NCBI GenBank assembly: GCA_038501625.1
Contig: JAZAYU010000015.1
Span: 434,001 to 498,000, forward strand
Direction of reading: 5' to 3'
Length of the DNA: 64,000 nt
DNA from: Corbicula japonica
Taxonomy: Eukaryota > Mollusca > Bivalvia > Venerida > Cyrenidae
In this document: piece after piece, positions 11,801 to 26,800 of the stretch
Layout of the letters: each line of letters begins with the position of its first letter
How positions within the stretch are numbered: the first letter of the stretch is position 1
Program-made: the position numbers and the translations under genes
The notes under the pieces: model-generated
Databases searched by the model: none
Told to the model about the DNA's origin: nothing
The model's input: only the letters and a program-made list of their open reading frames with translations

Positions 11801-14800
11801 TTGTCTGATCCAAACCTTTACTCCACGAGATAAGACTGTTGTCTGACCCAAACCTTTACTCCACGAGGTATGGCTGTTGTCTGATCCAAACCTTTACTCT
11901 GTGAGATATGGCTGTTGTCTGATCCAAACCTTTACTCCACGAGATATGGTTGTTGTCTGATCCAAACCTTTACTCCACGAGATATGGTTGTTGTCTGATC
12001 CAAACCTTTACTCCACGAGATATGGTTGTTGTCTGATCCAAACCTTTACTCCACGAGATATGGCTGTTGTCTGATCCAAACCTTTACTCCACGAGGTATG
12101 GCTGTTGTCTGATCCAAACCTTTACTCCATGAGACATGGCTGTTGTCTGATCCAAACCTTTACTCCACGAGGTATGGCTGTTGTCTGATCCAAACCTTTA
12201 CTCCATGAGATATGGCTGTTGTCTGATCCAAACCTTTACTCCACGAGATATGGCTGTTGTCTGATCCAAACCTTTACTCCACGAGGTATGGCTGTTGTCT
12301 GATCCAAACCTTTACTCCATGAGATATGGCTGTTGTCTGATCCAAACCTTTACTCCATGAGACATGGCTGTTGTCTGATCCAAACCTTTACTCCACGAGG
12401 TATGGCTGTTGTCTGATCCAAACCTTTACTCCACGAGATATGGTTGTTGTCTGATCCAAACCTTTACTCCACGAGATATGGCTGTTGTCTGATCCAAACC
12501 TTTACTCCATGAGATATGGCTGTTGTCTGATCCAAACCTTTACTCCATGAGATATGGCTGTTATCTGATCCAAACCTTTACTCCATGAGATATGGCTGTT
12601 GTCTGATCCAAACCTTTACTCCACGAGATATGGCTGTTGTCTGATCCAAACCTTTACTCCATGAGATATGGCTGTTGTCTGATCCAAACCTTTACTCCAT
12701 GAGATATGGCTGTTGTCTGATCCAAACCTTTACTACATGAGGTATGGCTGTTGTCTGATCCAAACCTTTACTCCATGAGATATGGCTGTTGTCTTGTGGT
12801 CAGACAGTGTGGATCCAGATCAGCCAGCACATCCATGCCATCTTATCAGGATCTACACTGTTTACAGTTGGATTCATTAGGTTTTTTCTGACTTAAGAGG
12901 TCAACAGTGTAGATCCAGATTTTATGACACAGATGTGCCAGCTGATAAGGATCTAAACTGGTTGTACATGCAATATAACCATATATAATTTATGGATTAA
13001 AGGGTTAAGAGAATAAAGTTTTGAACACTACTTATATTTTGTCAAATTTGATTGTAAATTGCATTGTAAATTATGTTAAAATATTGAAAACGACACCAAA
13101 ATGTGTGATAATACCAGGGTATAATGTGGTATCTGTAACGATGAATCTGTTGGCTCATGGGGTAATGTATCAGTTGAATAAAGGTTTAAGATACAACATA
13201 TTACATAACACTAGAGAATGTAGTATGATTTGAATCTCCTTGAAAAAAAGGCACATTAAAAGGGAAAGCATTAAGTTTAACTCAAAGCTGCTGTTTTCCT
13301 TTATTTTTGCAATTTCTACTGTATTTGCAATATTTATGTTGATTAGTTTTGATTGAGTTTTGCTAAAGATCTTTAAAACATGTGCAGTTTACAGGGCGTT
13401 GAATATCCAAAATTAAACCAAAGTGAATAGAAGTCATTCCAAATTATTTTCTTCATGTTCCTATGATTTATCTGCTTAAGCCCTTTCCTCCATACTGTCA
13501 TTGTTTGAATATAAGCCGCACTTTTTCCCAAGAATTTGGAAGTAAAAAGTTGGGGGTGCGGCTAATACCCAGGTTTGGCTGCTTATACTTTTTGTTAAGC
13601 CATTTTCATCCTTCTATCACATTTGGGGGCAGTACGGCTTATACATGAGTGCGGCTTATATTCTAACAATGACGGTATATATGCATTTTTACGCATGTGC
13701 GACTGGTCAGAAATAACCTAACAAATCAAAAAGCAAACAGTTTAGATCCTGATCAGATGGCACAGATGTGCTGGCTGATCTGGATCTAAACTGTTCGCCC
13801 TAGCAATAAAGGTGTTTCTTTGGAGGAAAGGGTTAAAATATGTTTATCTTTGATGACAGATGGAGACGGGATGGAGTCCTCCTGCCGCTACACGACAACT
13901 ACGTGGTACATGACAACGGTACGCTGTGGATCCGTAGAGTCACCTATGATGATATTGGCGGCTATATTTGTGCTGCTACTGCTGGCAGAATGACGATACT
14001 CAGTGCCACTGCTGCTCTAGATATTGCCTGTAAGTCAACACACCCGTGTCCAAGGTTATAAAACTGAGCATGGAAACCAGTCTCAAATCTCAAGCATCTG
14101 ATTGGCTGAAATGGCGACCAGTCGCCATTTCAGCCAATCAGATTCTTCAGATTCTTCAGATTTGAGACTGGTTTCCAATCTCAGCTTTATAACCTCCAAA
14201 CCAGGTTGTTTTGTCTATAGACTTTTGAAATGATTCAACTTGACAAACAAAATCTCAATCTGTACTGAACCAGAACTGATTTTATACCTCCAAAATACAT
14301 CATTAAACCCTTCCTAATTTTTAAACAGGCAGTTTTACAGAGTTTGAGGGAGCTCTGAACCAAAAAATTCCTTTACTTCCTTGAATCTTATGTAATGTAC
14401 TCACTTCCTGTTGGCATCTTAGTTCAAGTCCTGGGTTAAATACTATACACCCTGTATCTTAATTAGAGGTCATGAATGGACACGCCTTATATCACATGGG
14501 CAACTAGTGTAGATCCTGATCCGACCGCACATCTGTTCCGTCTAATCTGGATCTACACTGGTTGCTTCTTGGACAGAAATGACATAATGAGTTTAAAGAA
14601 AACAGCAAAGATACTGATCGGCAGGCACAGGTCTGCCTGCTAATCTGGGTCTACACTTACTGTGGGATAAAAGACATATCCTTGTAGTAAATGTTTAAAC
14701 TGTAACTTAAAATCTACATTGACCTTTACATTTAGCTGGTACAGTCCATTCGCGATACTGCGAATTGTGATTTTACAAAATGATGGTATACTACGAACCA

Positions 14801-17800
14801 AGCAACTGGTCCCATCTGCATTCCTTCTTCATTTGATATAAAAAAGATGCAATCGAACGAAATGCGATAAATGAAAAATGCAATTTAACAAATAATTATG
14901 ACAGTCCTTTATGCTTATTAACAGTGTAATAAACATGCAAGTTAGCGAATTTTGGTCAGGCTGGTGATTTTAACACCATTGCCAGTGATATCCATTTTGT
15001 ATTGTCGAGCAATTATCAACTCGAGCATGGTGACACGATATGCTGTCAACAGTATAAAATGTATAAAATCTGAAACAATTGTATTGAATCATTTGCTAAA
15101 TGGTTACCGCACAGGGATAGCTGTGTTTTTGTTACCTTGACATATGTACATATCACAACAATAACATGTTACGATATATAACGACATTTGTGATTTGCAG
15201 CGGTATCAAAAACCAAAACTAACAAAAATGTGATACTGCGAAAAATGCGATTTTACAAACAATCGGCTCGGTTATTTTAAGAATCATGACTGGACTGTAC
15301 ATTTCAAGTCAGAATATGGTCTTTAGTAAATTCAGAACTAACTGTGTTATATTTCAGATATTAACCCATCGTTCAGTACCCAGCCGGTGTCACAGAGTGT
15401 TATTTTAGGGGACGTAGTTGAGCTATCATGTTACATTGAAAGTTTACCGCCAGCTGAAGTAGCCTGGACCCTGAATGGTAACAATATATCATCGGGACTT
15501 GTGAACGTGACATCCAACGGTAAGTTACAACATTAACCCATGATAAACTTTCTTCTGCTGGCTCCAACAATAACTGTAAAATTCTTAATGCCCCCAGTGA
15601 TGTTACATTTTCTAAAAGGGGGGCTGTTATTATTTATATTAATTATTTATTCTAATATTAGATTTTGAAGGATATTAAATTATTAATATAAATTAACTTA
15701 TTTTCTCTTAAAAAATAAGATGGGGGCGTTTATTAGGTGAGGATCTCCTTTAAAATGAGTTTTACGGTATTTAACAGATGTAAATCAACTGGCAATTTAA
15801 ACATTGGTTGTTAGGCAAAGGTCCAGCTAATAAAATCTAAAAATTTTGTCTAACTGGCAAGGTATTCCTTATTTGGAGTTTGGATGAGACTTATTTTCCC
15901 CAATATGTGAGGTACAGTTAGTAATGTTGGTGCTTTTTGTGCCAAATTTAAACATCTTAGATGCTTAATATTGGATTTGAACAGTTCATAACACATTGGC
16001 TTTTGGCTGAAGAATATTTTATTCTAATATTAGTTTCATACCATGAATGCAAGATTAATTTTGAACTGTTTTATTTACTGGTAAATTTGCGAATTTAAAA
16101 AAGTGATATACTAATTCTCCATTTCCGTAAAAATTAAATTTCATCCACAATGAATTTCCAAGATGATATGTTTCAATTGTTAAGACAAAAATCTATTTAA
16201 ATACTACACAAAAGGTATATTTTCCTACAAAAATATTTTAAAATACTTTATTAGGAACCCTCTAATCCCTTTTGGATCAGAATAGCTGTACAAACTACTA
16301 TTGAACTCTTTCTACTATTTAACTACTATTTACACCTTTATTGCTAGGCGAACAGTTTAGATCCAGATCAGCCAGCACATTCGTGCCATCTGATCAGGAT
16401 CTAAACTGTTCGCTTTTTGATTCATTAGGTTATTTCTGACTAAAATGCGACCAGTGCAGATCCTGATCAGACGGCACGGATGTGCCGGCTGATCTGGATC
16501 TACATTGGTCGCACATGCGTAAAAATGCGTATATATCAAGGAAAGGGTTAATTTACTGCCCATGTTCCTTGGATATAACACACTACAGAACCGGACTGAA
16601 AACTATTTCCTATTTATCGAATAATCTGTTACATTATAAATAAGTATTACAATATGAATGTCCCTCATGGTCTATGTTATAATACCTACATTGTACAGTA
16701 AAACCCCTCATTACGGACACTCGATATTACGGGCACTCCGGTATTACAGGCAATTTTTTAAAGAACAGACATTTTCTTTTTGATTCAAACCCACAATTAA
16801 GGACAACCCCCTATTTAGGACACTTTCCCTCAGTCCCTTAGGTGTCAATAATAGAGGGGTTTCACTGTAGCTGTTTTGTCATAAGCCAGTCCTCTTTTGT
16901 ACCGGGAACATATCGATAAAATTGTGAGCAAATCTTGTTGCTATGATTTTTAATAAATACGACTTGTTTCTGATCAGATTGCATTATAGTTTTATTTAAT
17001 ATAACAAATATCTGTATTTTAAAATCAAATTGTGATATAATATCATCAGCAAATATACTGCAATAAATGGTTTGCCAAGGTAAATCACACATCCCGACTA
17101 AAAACCATGGATGTAAGGACTGTAACCATATCATAAGATTAACGAAACTTCATATTTTTCTTGGCGTTTTCTTGTCTTCACCTTAATTTGAGTTGATGTC
17201 TGAGTAATACAATGTTAAACTGATTGTAAGCCAAGTTCATCAGTTTTAGAATTCTTGTGGTTTAACCCCCCTGTTAGGAACACTATGATATGTTATTGTT
17301 AATGTTATATTAACTAGATAGATAAAGCTGGTTGATAACGGTCTTTAGACAAATGTTTTCTGCATTTAGCATATAATTAAAAAGAAAAAATGTCTGATCA
17401 GCATTGGTATGGTGGTGTCAAGTATGAAAAAAAATCTGTAATATTCATTGACAGTCCTGTAAGTTCTTATCACTATCCTCCAGATAATAGGACTTTATGG
17501 TTTGGGCTAACAGTGTAGATTCAGATCAGTCGGCAATTCTGCTTTTTGATTTATAAGGTTATTTCTGTCCAGGATGTGATCAGTGCAAATCCAGCTCACA
17601 CAGCACCAATGTGCTGACCGTTCTGGATCTACACTGGTTGCACATGAGTAAAAACACATGGAGTTTTGTTTGGTCAGTAACTAAAGCAATAGCATTCTTT
17701 GGTGTAGGAGATTCTTTGCCAGCTTGAGGTAGAATTAGTTTTTTCTGACAGAGTTTGATAAGTAAATTGAATTTATGTAGGTGTTTGCAGTTCAAAATGT

Positions 17801-20800
17801 CCTGGGATTAACATGCTTGTGGAAAATTCAGGAATACAGGAAACATTTCAGCAATTTATGAGACAGCTTCAACAAGGATTGATTTACGATACTTTCATGC
17901 CCTGTGGCTTATCCTACAAGCAAATCATAAATCTGATGGTTTCCTGGGGTCTTGGAATGTTTTCAGTCAGTCCAGATTATATTTATGCATTTTCAATGAA
18001 TTTAATAGATAAATTTCTGAGATGGTTGCTGATATTAATGTGGTCTTACTGCTTGATTTGCTGATAGGATTTATCTTTATATGAATGTGAGCCTGTCAAT
18101 TCATCATCACTGAATGGGGAACACTGTAGATCACGACCCCAGATCATAAAACTTAGACTGGATACCAGTCTCAAATCTTATATTTCTGATTGGCTGAAAT
18201 TGAAACCAATTTCAACATTCAAGCATCTGATTGGCTGAAATGGAGACTAGTCTGCATTTCAGCCAATCAGATGCTTGAGATTTGATACCAGTCTCCAGTT
18301 TAGTTTTAAGATCATACACAGTCTGCATGGTTTTATGTATAATTGTCACATGTGAGAACTGCTGTACTCGGCACTGAGAGGGTTCATCCTGATTTTAAAA
18401 TCTGCCATCTATATGCTTGTTTAAAAAACAGAATGTATTATGGGATTAACTTCAGCAGACAGGCAGGCAGCAGGCGAGTGGCATCCACAAAATGTGTCTC
18501 TTCTGTGTATAATTACCATCTAGACTGCTGCAGTAACTCTAGTTATTACCCTTTTAACCCTTTCCTGTATAGATACACCTTTATTGCTAGGGCGAACAGT
18601 GCCGTCTGATCAGGATCTAAACTGTTCGCTTTTTGATTCATTAGGTTATTTTTTACCAAAATGCGACCAGTGCAGATCCTGATCAGACGGCACTGATGTG
18701 CCGGCTGATCTGGATCTATACTGGTCGCACATGCGTAAAATGCGTTTATATCTAGGAAAGGGTTAATGGCTGATTTCAGCGAATTGCTAAGCTTTTATAA
18801 TCCATTCTTCATCAAACTACGTGTGATTGTTTATAGGGAAAATATTTCCACCAGGTTCAATATAATCAGTTACTGTAGAGTTATGCCCCTTTAATTGCAG
18901 ATTTTGTACTGAATTATTAGCGCAGTCTGCTTCCTCACTTGGAAAGCCTTTGTCCTGTCTTAACCGATATTGGTGGAAATGTTCATGGGCAAAATATCTC
19001 TGCTAGCCAGAATGTATCAGTCACTGGAGTGACATACAGCTCTGTGATCCTGGAGTTACATACAGCTCTGTGATCCTGGAGTTACATACAGCTCTGTGAT
19101 CCTGGAGTTACATACAGCTCTGTGATCCTGGAGTTACATACAGCTCTGTGATCCTGGAGTTACATACAGCTCTGTGATCCTGGAGTTACATACAGCTCTG
19201 TGATCCTGGAGTTACATACAGCTCTGTGATTTAATAAGCAATGTCTGCTTTTTCATTTTGCTATTCACCAAATTTGGTCATAATGTTTATGGGCAAAAGA
19301 TATTGGTAAGATATTGGAGTTTGGTTACCAGCCAGATTGCCTTAGTCACTCTGGAGTTATGGTCCTTTATTTAAAATTGCAAAAATCTTAGATAATTTAG
19401 TTATATCTATTTTCTAAGGGGTTTATTTTGTGGCAATTTGGCACTCTTGTTTTGAAATACGATCAGTGTATTCATGGATCACAGAGGGTGTATAACCAGA
19501 ACTTATTCACTGAAGGACAAGACATGCTTACCCTGATCAGATTCTCCTGGTGGGTATGCTGATCTGGGTCTACACTGCTCTCAGATTGGACTATAAGTTT
19601 GGTTATCAATTTAAACTCAACTTAAACTTTATTATTGCTTTGATGCTCTGTTACAGTTGGTCTGTTGGTAGATCTACTGTGCTAGAACAATTTTCTATTT
19701 GATGCATAAAAATAAAACATGTTTCTTTAAAATACATTTCCACATTTTCTGTATTTTATTGTGGCCTCTACAACTGTTCATTAAAGAATTTATTCTATTC
19801 TGTTGTACAGCATTATTGTACTATGTATTTTACAGGAACAAGTGTATTGCGACTGCAGCCTGTCATGTACCATCATGCTGGAACATACAAATGTACTGGT
19901 ACCAATCCCCTGACAGGGGTGTATCGGTACAGCTCCGAGGCTCAACTCTCAGTAAGAGGTAAGACATGTATTACTGTATAGATTTAGTTTCTTAACCCTT
20001 TCCTCCATATATACGCCTTTTTACGCGTGTGCGACCAGTGTAGATCCAGATCAGCCAGCACATCTTTGCGGTCTGATCAGGATCTGCATTGGTCTCATTT
20101 TGGTCAGTAATAACCTTATGAATCAAAACGTGAACAGTTTAGATCCTGATCAGACGGCACGGATGTTCACCCATGCAACAAATGTGTATCTATGGAGGAA
20201 AGGGCTAAGAGAATTAACATCTTTGTTTGCTGTTTTCACTGACACTAAGGTCCAATGATACAGGTTTGATTTAAGTCACTGGATTAACCCTTTCCTCCAT
20301 ATGCACTCCTTTATGGCATGGGTGAACAGTGAAGATTAAATCAGTCAGCACATCCAGGCCATCTGAACAGGATCTACACTGTTCACTTTTTGATTTATTA
20401 TGTTAATTCTGACAAAGATGCATATTGTACAGATGTGCCAGCTGATCCGGATCTACACTGGTCACATTTACGATGAAATTTGTGTATATGGAGTAGAGGT
20501 TTAAGGGACCAAAGTCGCTGTTGGAACCAATGTTTAACCATAAAAAGAAAGAAACCTTCTAAAACCAACATATTACATCAGAAGACTTCCTTGTTAATAA
20601 GTTTTTGTCCATGTACATGTAATTGATGTAAAACTTAACAAGTGATCTTCTTTAAATAAAGAGATTATTATTATTACCTCTTTTATTATGTTTTATTCGC
20701 TCTTTAGATATGAAGATAATTATATAATTGAAATCCACTTTTTGTATTATTGTTTTAATTTCTCTATTTTAATACTGTTATAGTTTTAGGATTTATGTTC

Positions 20801-23800
20801 TGGAGTAATATTTTCTTAAATCCAGGTCAACCAGTGTTTTTGACATCCTTGAAGTCTGTAACTGTTCCCATAGATTACAATGCGACCTTCACCTGTAATT
20901 TCCATGGCAACCCACAGCCTGTGGTCACATGGTTCGTACATGTCAGTCATGATAATGGAGGAGTGACCAGTAAAGAAGTACAGGTATGTGTTCAAAAGTA
21001 TTTTGTTTACATTTCTGCAATGGCAGATGAATTCTGTATTTCAACAGTTACCAGTTATTGTATAAAATTTATTTTTTGAGTTATGCCCCTTCCTAATGCC
21101 ACATTAGGCAACACATGTGTTCCGTGGAACACAAAATTCTTAGTATCTTATCACATTTACATGTATGATAATTTGCATATATTTCTTATGAATCTGACAT
21201 TTTCTTTTTAAAATGATGTCTCTTTTATTATGATGGATGCAGAAGTGAAGTATGCTGTTGTGAAACTACAAACTAAATAACCTACCCTTTACTCCATATA
21301 TCAGGGGTTTACAGCATGTGCAAATAGATCCACATCTGCTGGCAAATCCATGCTGTCTGATCTGGATCTACAATGTTCCCTTCTTGGCCACAAATAACCT
21401 AATGAATCATAAAGCAAACAGTGTAGATCCTGATCAGATGGCAAGAATTTACCTGCCGATCTGGATCAACACTGCCCTCCCCCCTTCGCATTGAAGTTGT
21501 GTCTTTGGAGTAAAATGATAATATGCAATTCTAAAAATGCATAAATAGTTCCAGAAGAAATAAACAGACAGAAGTATATCATTTGTTTACCTCATAGAAA
21601 GCAGTATTGGTTATAAGCATTTACAGTTAACACAAAAGTCGTAATCATGGTAGTTTCTCAGGTTTCTGGAAAGTTGTTAATTTTACAAAATGAATGAGGT
21701 TGTAAAACTTTACAGAGAACGGATTCCAAGTACATGGTGTATGCTAATGGGACATTTATTGTGAACCGTGTTACACAACAAGACGAGGCATACTACACAT
21801 GCACTGTGGGCAACGCTTTTGGAGAAATGTCAGAATCAGCATTGCTCACTGTCTCAGGTTAGTGCTAAAAATTTCCTCTCTTTTCACTGGAAAATATTGC
21901 TTAACCCTTTCCTGTATAGATACACCTTTATTGCTAGGGCAAACAGTTTAGATCCAGATCAGCCGGCACATCCGTGCCGTCTGATCAGGATCTAAACTGT
22001 TCGCTTTTTGATTCATTAGGTTATTTCTGACCAAAATGCGACCAGTGCAGATCCTGATCAGATGGCACGGATGTGCCGGCTGATCTGGATCTACACTGGT
22101 CGCACATGCCTAAAAAGGCGTATCTATCCAGGAAAGGGATAATATACATGTACAGTAAAACCCTTCATAATGACCACGTCAAACCTAAGCCCAACTTGTT
22201 TACAAGACCACTATTTCAGTGTCCATTTATCAGTTTTGTACTTAGTTCTACCCCTGAATTACGACCACCCATCTATTAAGACCACTTCTTTCCAGTCTCA
22301 TTGGTGGTCTAATAGACGGATTTTACTATATCAAATTTGGTCAGTTGACATCGATTTTGTTTCTGAACTTTTTTTTGACATTGTTTTCAGGAGACATTCC
22401 GAAATTCTCAGCTGACAATGATTTTTAATGTCAGTAGAAAGTTCAGTGAACACATACTTGGTCTCCATATATACACCTTTTATCACATGCATGACCAATC
22501 TAGATCTAGATCACATCTAGCCATCTGATCTGGATCTACACTGGTCGTTTTGGTCAGAAGTAACCTAAGGAATCGAAAGTGAACAGTGCAGAACCTTGTC
22601 AGAAGGCAAGGATGTGCCGGCTGATTTGGATACACACTGTTCACCCATGGAATAACAACCATATCCCATGGAGTAAAGGGTCTTTTCTTACAAAAATAAA
22701 AATCCAAATTTGTGCTGAAATTTTAGTTTTGCCAGTCTGCAAGTTTTAGCACAACATCACCAATTCATCAAAAATTTCCATTAGTTTTGTTTATCAACTG
22801 AACAACATGTTAATAATTGTACACAGCTTTGCCATGTAATTTACCGACCGACAAAGTCCCCGTCCTCATATTATACTATCTTAATAAACCTTGAGTGCAC
22901 TTCAACTAGAATATTGAATACATTCTCAGTTTTTACAACTGTACAAATTAAAAGTCACATACCATAATCATATTTATCACAAGTGTAAAGTTTATACAAG
23001 CCTTGTGTACTTTTATATATAACTAGTCATATTTTTTCCAAATCACTCTTCATTCAGAAAAAAGGGTTTCGGTTTTACCATAATCAGCTGATTCATTTGG
23101 TAACATTACTTATTAAGGTCAAGCCTAAGTGGTTTGTGTCGGGCTATTCATTAGGATTATCTGGTTTGCTATGATGTTACAGGACCAGCGTCCATCCCCG
23201 AGATAACCTGGCTGTCACCAAACATGACGGTCACTGCTGGCCAAGCTGCGTCATTTATCTGTCAGTGCTCGGGCAATCCTCTTCCTACTGTAACATGGAC
23301 AAAGGTATGTCTCAATATAAGATTATAAAACAGAGATTTGTCCAAGATTATAATAAATAGCTTAGTCTCAATCCAAAAACTGAGATTTAAAACCAGTCTC
23401 AAATCTCAAGCATCTGATTGGCTGAAATGGTGAGTGGTCAGATGTTTGAGATCTGAGACTGGTTTCCATTCTCAGTTTTATAATCTTGGGGCAAGGGAGA
23501 AATACAATGTATGTCCAAACCAAATATGTTTGCTGTACAATATTGGATTGTTTTTTTTCAGAAAGTAAGATTCACTTGAAATGGTCATTGACTGCTTGCT
23601 TTGTTGAAACCTGGGCCTAAGATCATAAAACTAAATCTGGAGACCAGTCTCAAATCTCTAGTATCTGATTAGCTGAACTGGCCACCATTTCAGTCAGACA
23701 GATGCTGAGATTTGAGAATGGTCTCCAATCTTAGTTTTATGATCTCCGTCCCTGCACATGTACTTTAAATGACATGAGAAACAAATAAAAAAAATTGTAT

Positions 23801-26800
23801 ATCTTAGATCACTGACTGAGCTTTATCCTTTAAGTACCACACACACCATTGTGACATTTCTTAGTAAAGGGTCAAGACCCAGTTCTTTGTTTCCAAGCAT
23901 TTTAGTTGATATGTAGGTAGGAAAGTTTCAGCTAGGAACATTTTAGCAGTTATTAAAGTGTTAATGACCAGGCTTTGTCTTGAATGGTTAATTATTGTAA
24001 CTTGGTCAGTCAGTTGACCAAATGTAGACCCTGAGATGCCTGCACAAATCAGCATTCTTATCATAGTCTGTTCTATGTAAAAATTAATTCTACAACAGGC
24101 CAAACACAGATGAACACTCTCAACACAACTGACCACAAACTGCTTTATAAATATGGAACACACCAATCTGTTATCCACTGTTGCACTAAGATAAACCAAG
24201 CAATTTTGTACAAATAGGTCAGGGTATAATGTTGTTTCATGTTCAAAATATAATTGTGACTTTTGAATGAGAACTGCATACATTTTAATGAATGTATATA
24301 TAGATCAGAAATTTTAGTATTGCTGATATAACAGATTATTATGTGGATTTGTCAAATTGTCATATTGTGCTAAATGACAGCTGGGCCCAAGATCATAAAA
24401 CTGAGATTTGGGACCAGTCTGAAATCTCAAGCATCTGATAAGCTGCACAGAGCTAAGTCTGACCACTTGATCACTCCACATAGCTTAGCCATTTCTGAAT
24501 AAAATAGCTTAACTGATTTGAACAAGTTTTAAATATATATTTGTTCTGCACCACTCATTATTAGCTCACCTGTCACATAGTGACAGGGCGAGCTTTTGTG
24601 ATCACCCTTCGTCTGTCGTCCATCCGTCTGTCGTCCGTTCACAATTGTTGTCCGCACTCTAGCGGTCATAATTTTTATCCGATCTTCTTCAAACTTGGTC
24701 AGAATGTTTATCTCAATGATATCTAGATCAAGTTCGAAACTGGGTCATGTGACCTTGAAATCTAGGTCACTAGGTCAAATAAAAGAAAAAGCTTATCTGC
24801 ACTCTAGAGGTCTTAATTTTGATTGACAATTGTATTTGCATCCACTGACTCTTGCAACCATTGAGCAGTTGTTGGCAGGTGAGTGACCCAGGGTCCCATG
24901 GACCCTCTTGTTTTCTTATTGAAGAACATTCAATGGTACTTTACAGAATGGCAGAATTGTGTCAGAGAATGGCAGTTGGACGATGGAGAGCACTGGGTAC
25001 ACTGATGCAGACTGGTATACATGTATTTGTGAGAATGATGAAGGAACAGTGAACCAGTCTGTGTACCTGGATGTTTTGTGTAAGAAATGCTACCATATTA
25101 AATTGTTACTAATTTCCAGTTAAATGCCTCCCACCACCTCCAACTCAGAATATAATCATCAATTGTAACTTTCCAAGTACATTTCTTATTAGCTTAATAC
25201 TTGGAATATAAAAAATGTCATCTGCAACAACAAGAATAATAACTCCTATTTGACTATTTTTTGGGTTATGCCCCTTTCAAATGACATTATTATGAAACTT
25301 AATGTTGCTTATAGCTTTGGAAGTTGTTGTCCTATTAAGTAAATAGTTGGAATATGTCATTGGCATGAACAAAGCCATCTGTGACAACAAGAATGTTAAT
25401 GCCTATCAGACTTTTTTGCATATGCCCCTTTTTAATTGCTTTATCCTAAAACTAAATGTTGCTTGTAACTGGGACAGTGCATGAACATGCTTTCTGACAA
25501 GAAGAATGATAATTCCTTATTTACTACTTACAGTTATGCCTGTGTTCTGTGGTGTTCTAGTTAGAGTACTGGTACTTTATTTTTCAGTCAGACCAACTGT
25601 GAGCATCTCGGTGAAAACTGTGAATATAAGGAGAGGAGACCCGATATTCGTAGACTGTTTAACTACTGGAAATCCCGCACCAAACATCACATGGAAAACG
25701 CCTCACTTTGGTAGGTAGGAACATCCTTGTAAACAGTAGCTTCATTCAGAAGGGAAAGTTGTCAACCATTGAAGATATGTCTATAATCCTTGACAGAACT
25801 ATACAGTGAGCATGTGTTTTCAGAAATTTAACAGCTTTCATAGTGGTTATGTTATGACAAAGTGCTCAAAAACATGGCTAAAACTGTTATTTGATTAGAA
25901 CTAGAGTTACATTATCTTTCTTATTCACTTTATATTTATAGTAACATTACCTCCCGTGTACAACATCTATTTAATGTTACATTACCTCCCTTGTACACTT
26001 TTATTAATAGTTACATTACCTCCCTTGTACACTTCTATTTATAGTTACAGTACTTCCTTTGAAAAAGGCCAATCACATTAAAACTTGACATGATGCTTGT
26101 TTCAGGATCTGTCACTGCCAGTTTGTCGGTGGTGTCTATATATAGCAACAGTACTCTGCATATAGTGACCTCTACAGAGAACGATACAGGACAGTACATG
26201 TGTGAGGCCACCAACAGCGTAGGATCTGCTACTGCTTCCACCTCTCTAACTGTACAAGGTATCATTCTCCTAAAACTGATTACGATTTATAAATCCTGCC
26301 AGTGACATTAACTGGGAATCATGTATTTTGCATTCTTTTTGTATCAACCTTTGAAGAAAAGGCTATACAAAGGTCCCACTTTGTCTGTTGGTACATCACA
26401 ATAAAGGAATATTAGCTATAATTTTGCCATTTCTTAATATTTCTTCATTAGACCTTCAAATTTTCACAACATGGTTGTAATGATGTCAAAATGTTGATGT
26501 CCAGGTCACATTTTATGGAGTTCTTTTTGTACTTAGATTTTTAATTCTAAGACAGTAACCGAGGTTTACACAAGTGTTCAACTGAATACCCATCTAGTTG
26601 ATTTTGATAACACACAGCATTCAGATTCAAAACAAAATATAACCCATTAATCATTAAACACATCTAAAGTCACATTTGCTACCATTGTATATCCAGATCA
26701 GCTTATGCTTAGGGTCTTAAGTATTCTCTTTTCAGTTTATATCTTAGTAACACTAATTTTTAACAAAATAATCTTCCACTGAAATAAGGAAATAGAATTC

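Noticed and set aside
5905..12795. CRISPR-like array
   Set aside because: Units are head-to-tail without unique spacers, in a eukaryotic intron; these are minisatellites.
23861..24283. 140-codon minus-strand frame in intron 8
   Set aside because: No recognised domain, no splice partners, no similarity I can name; could be chance in a long intron.
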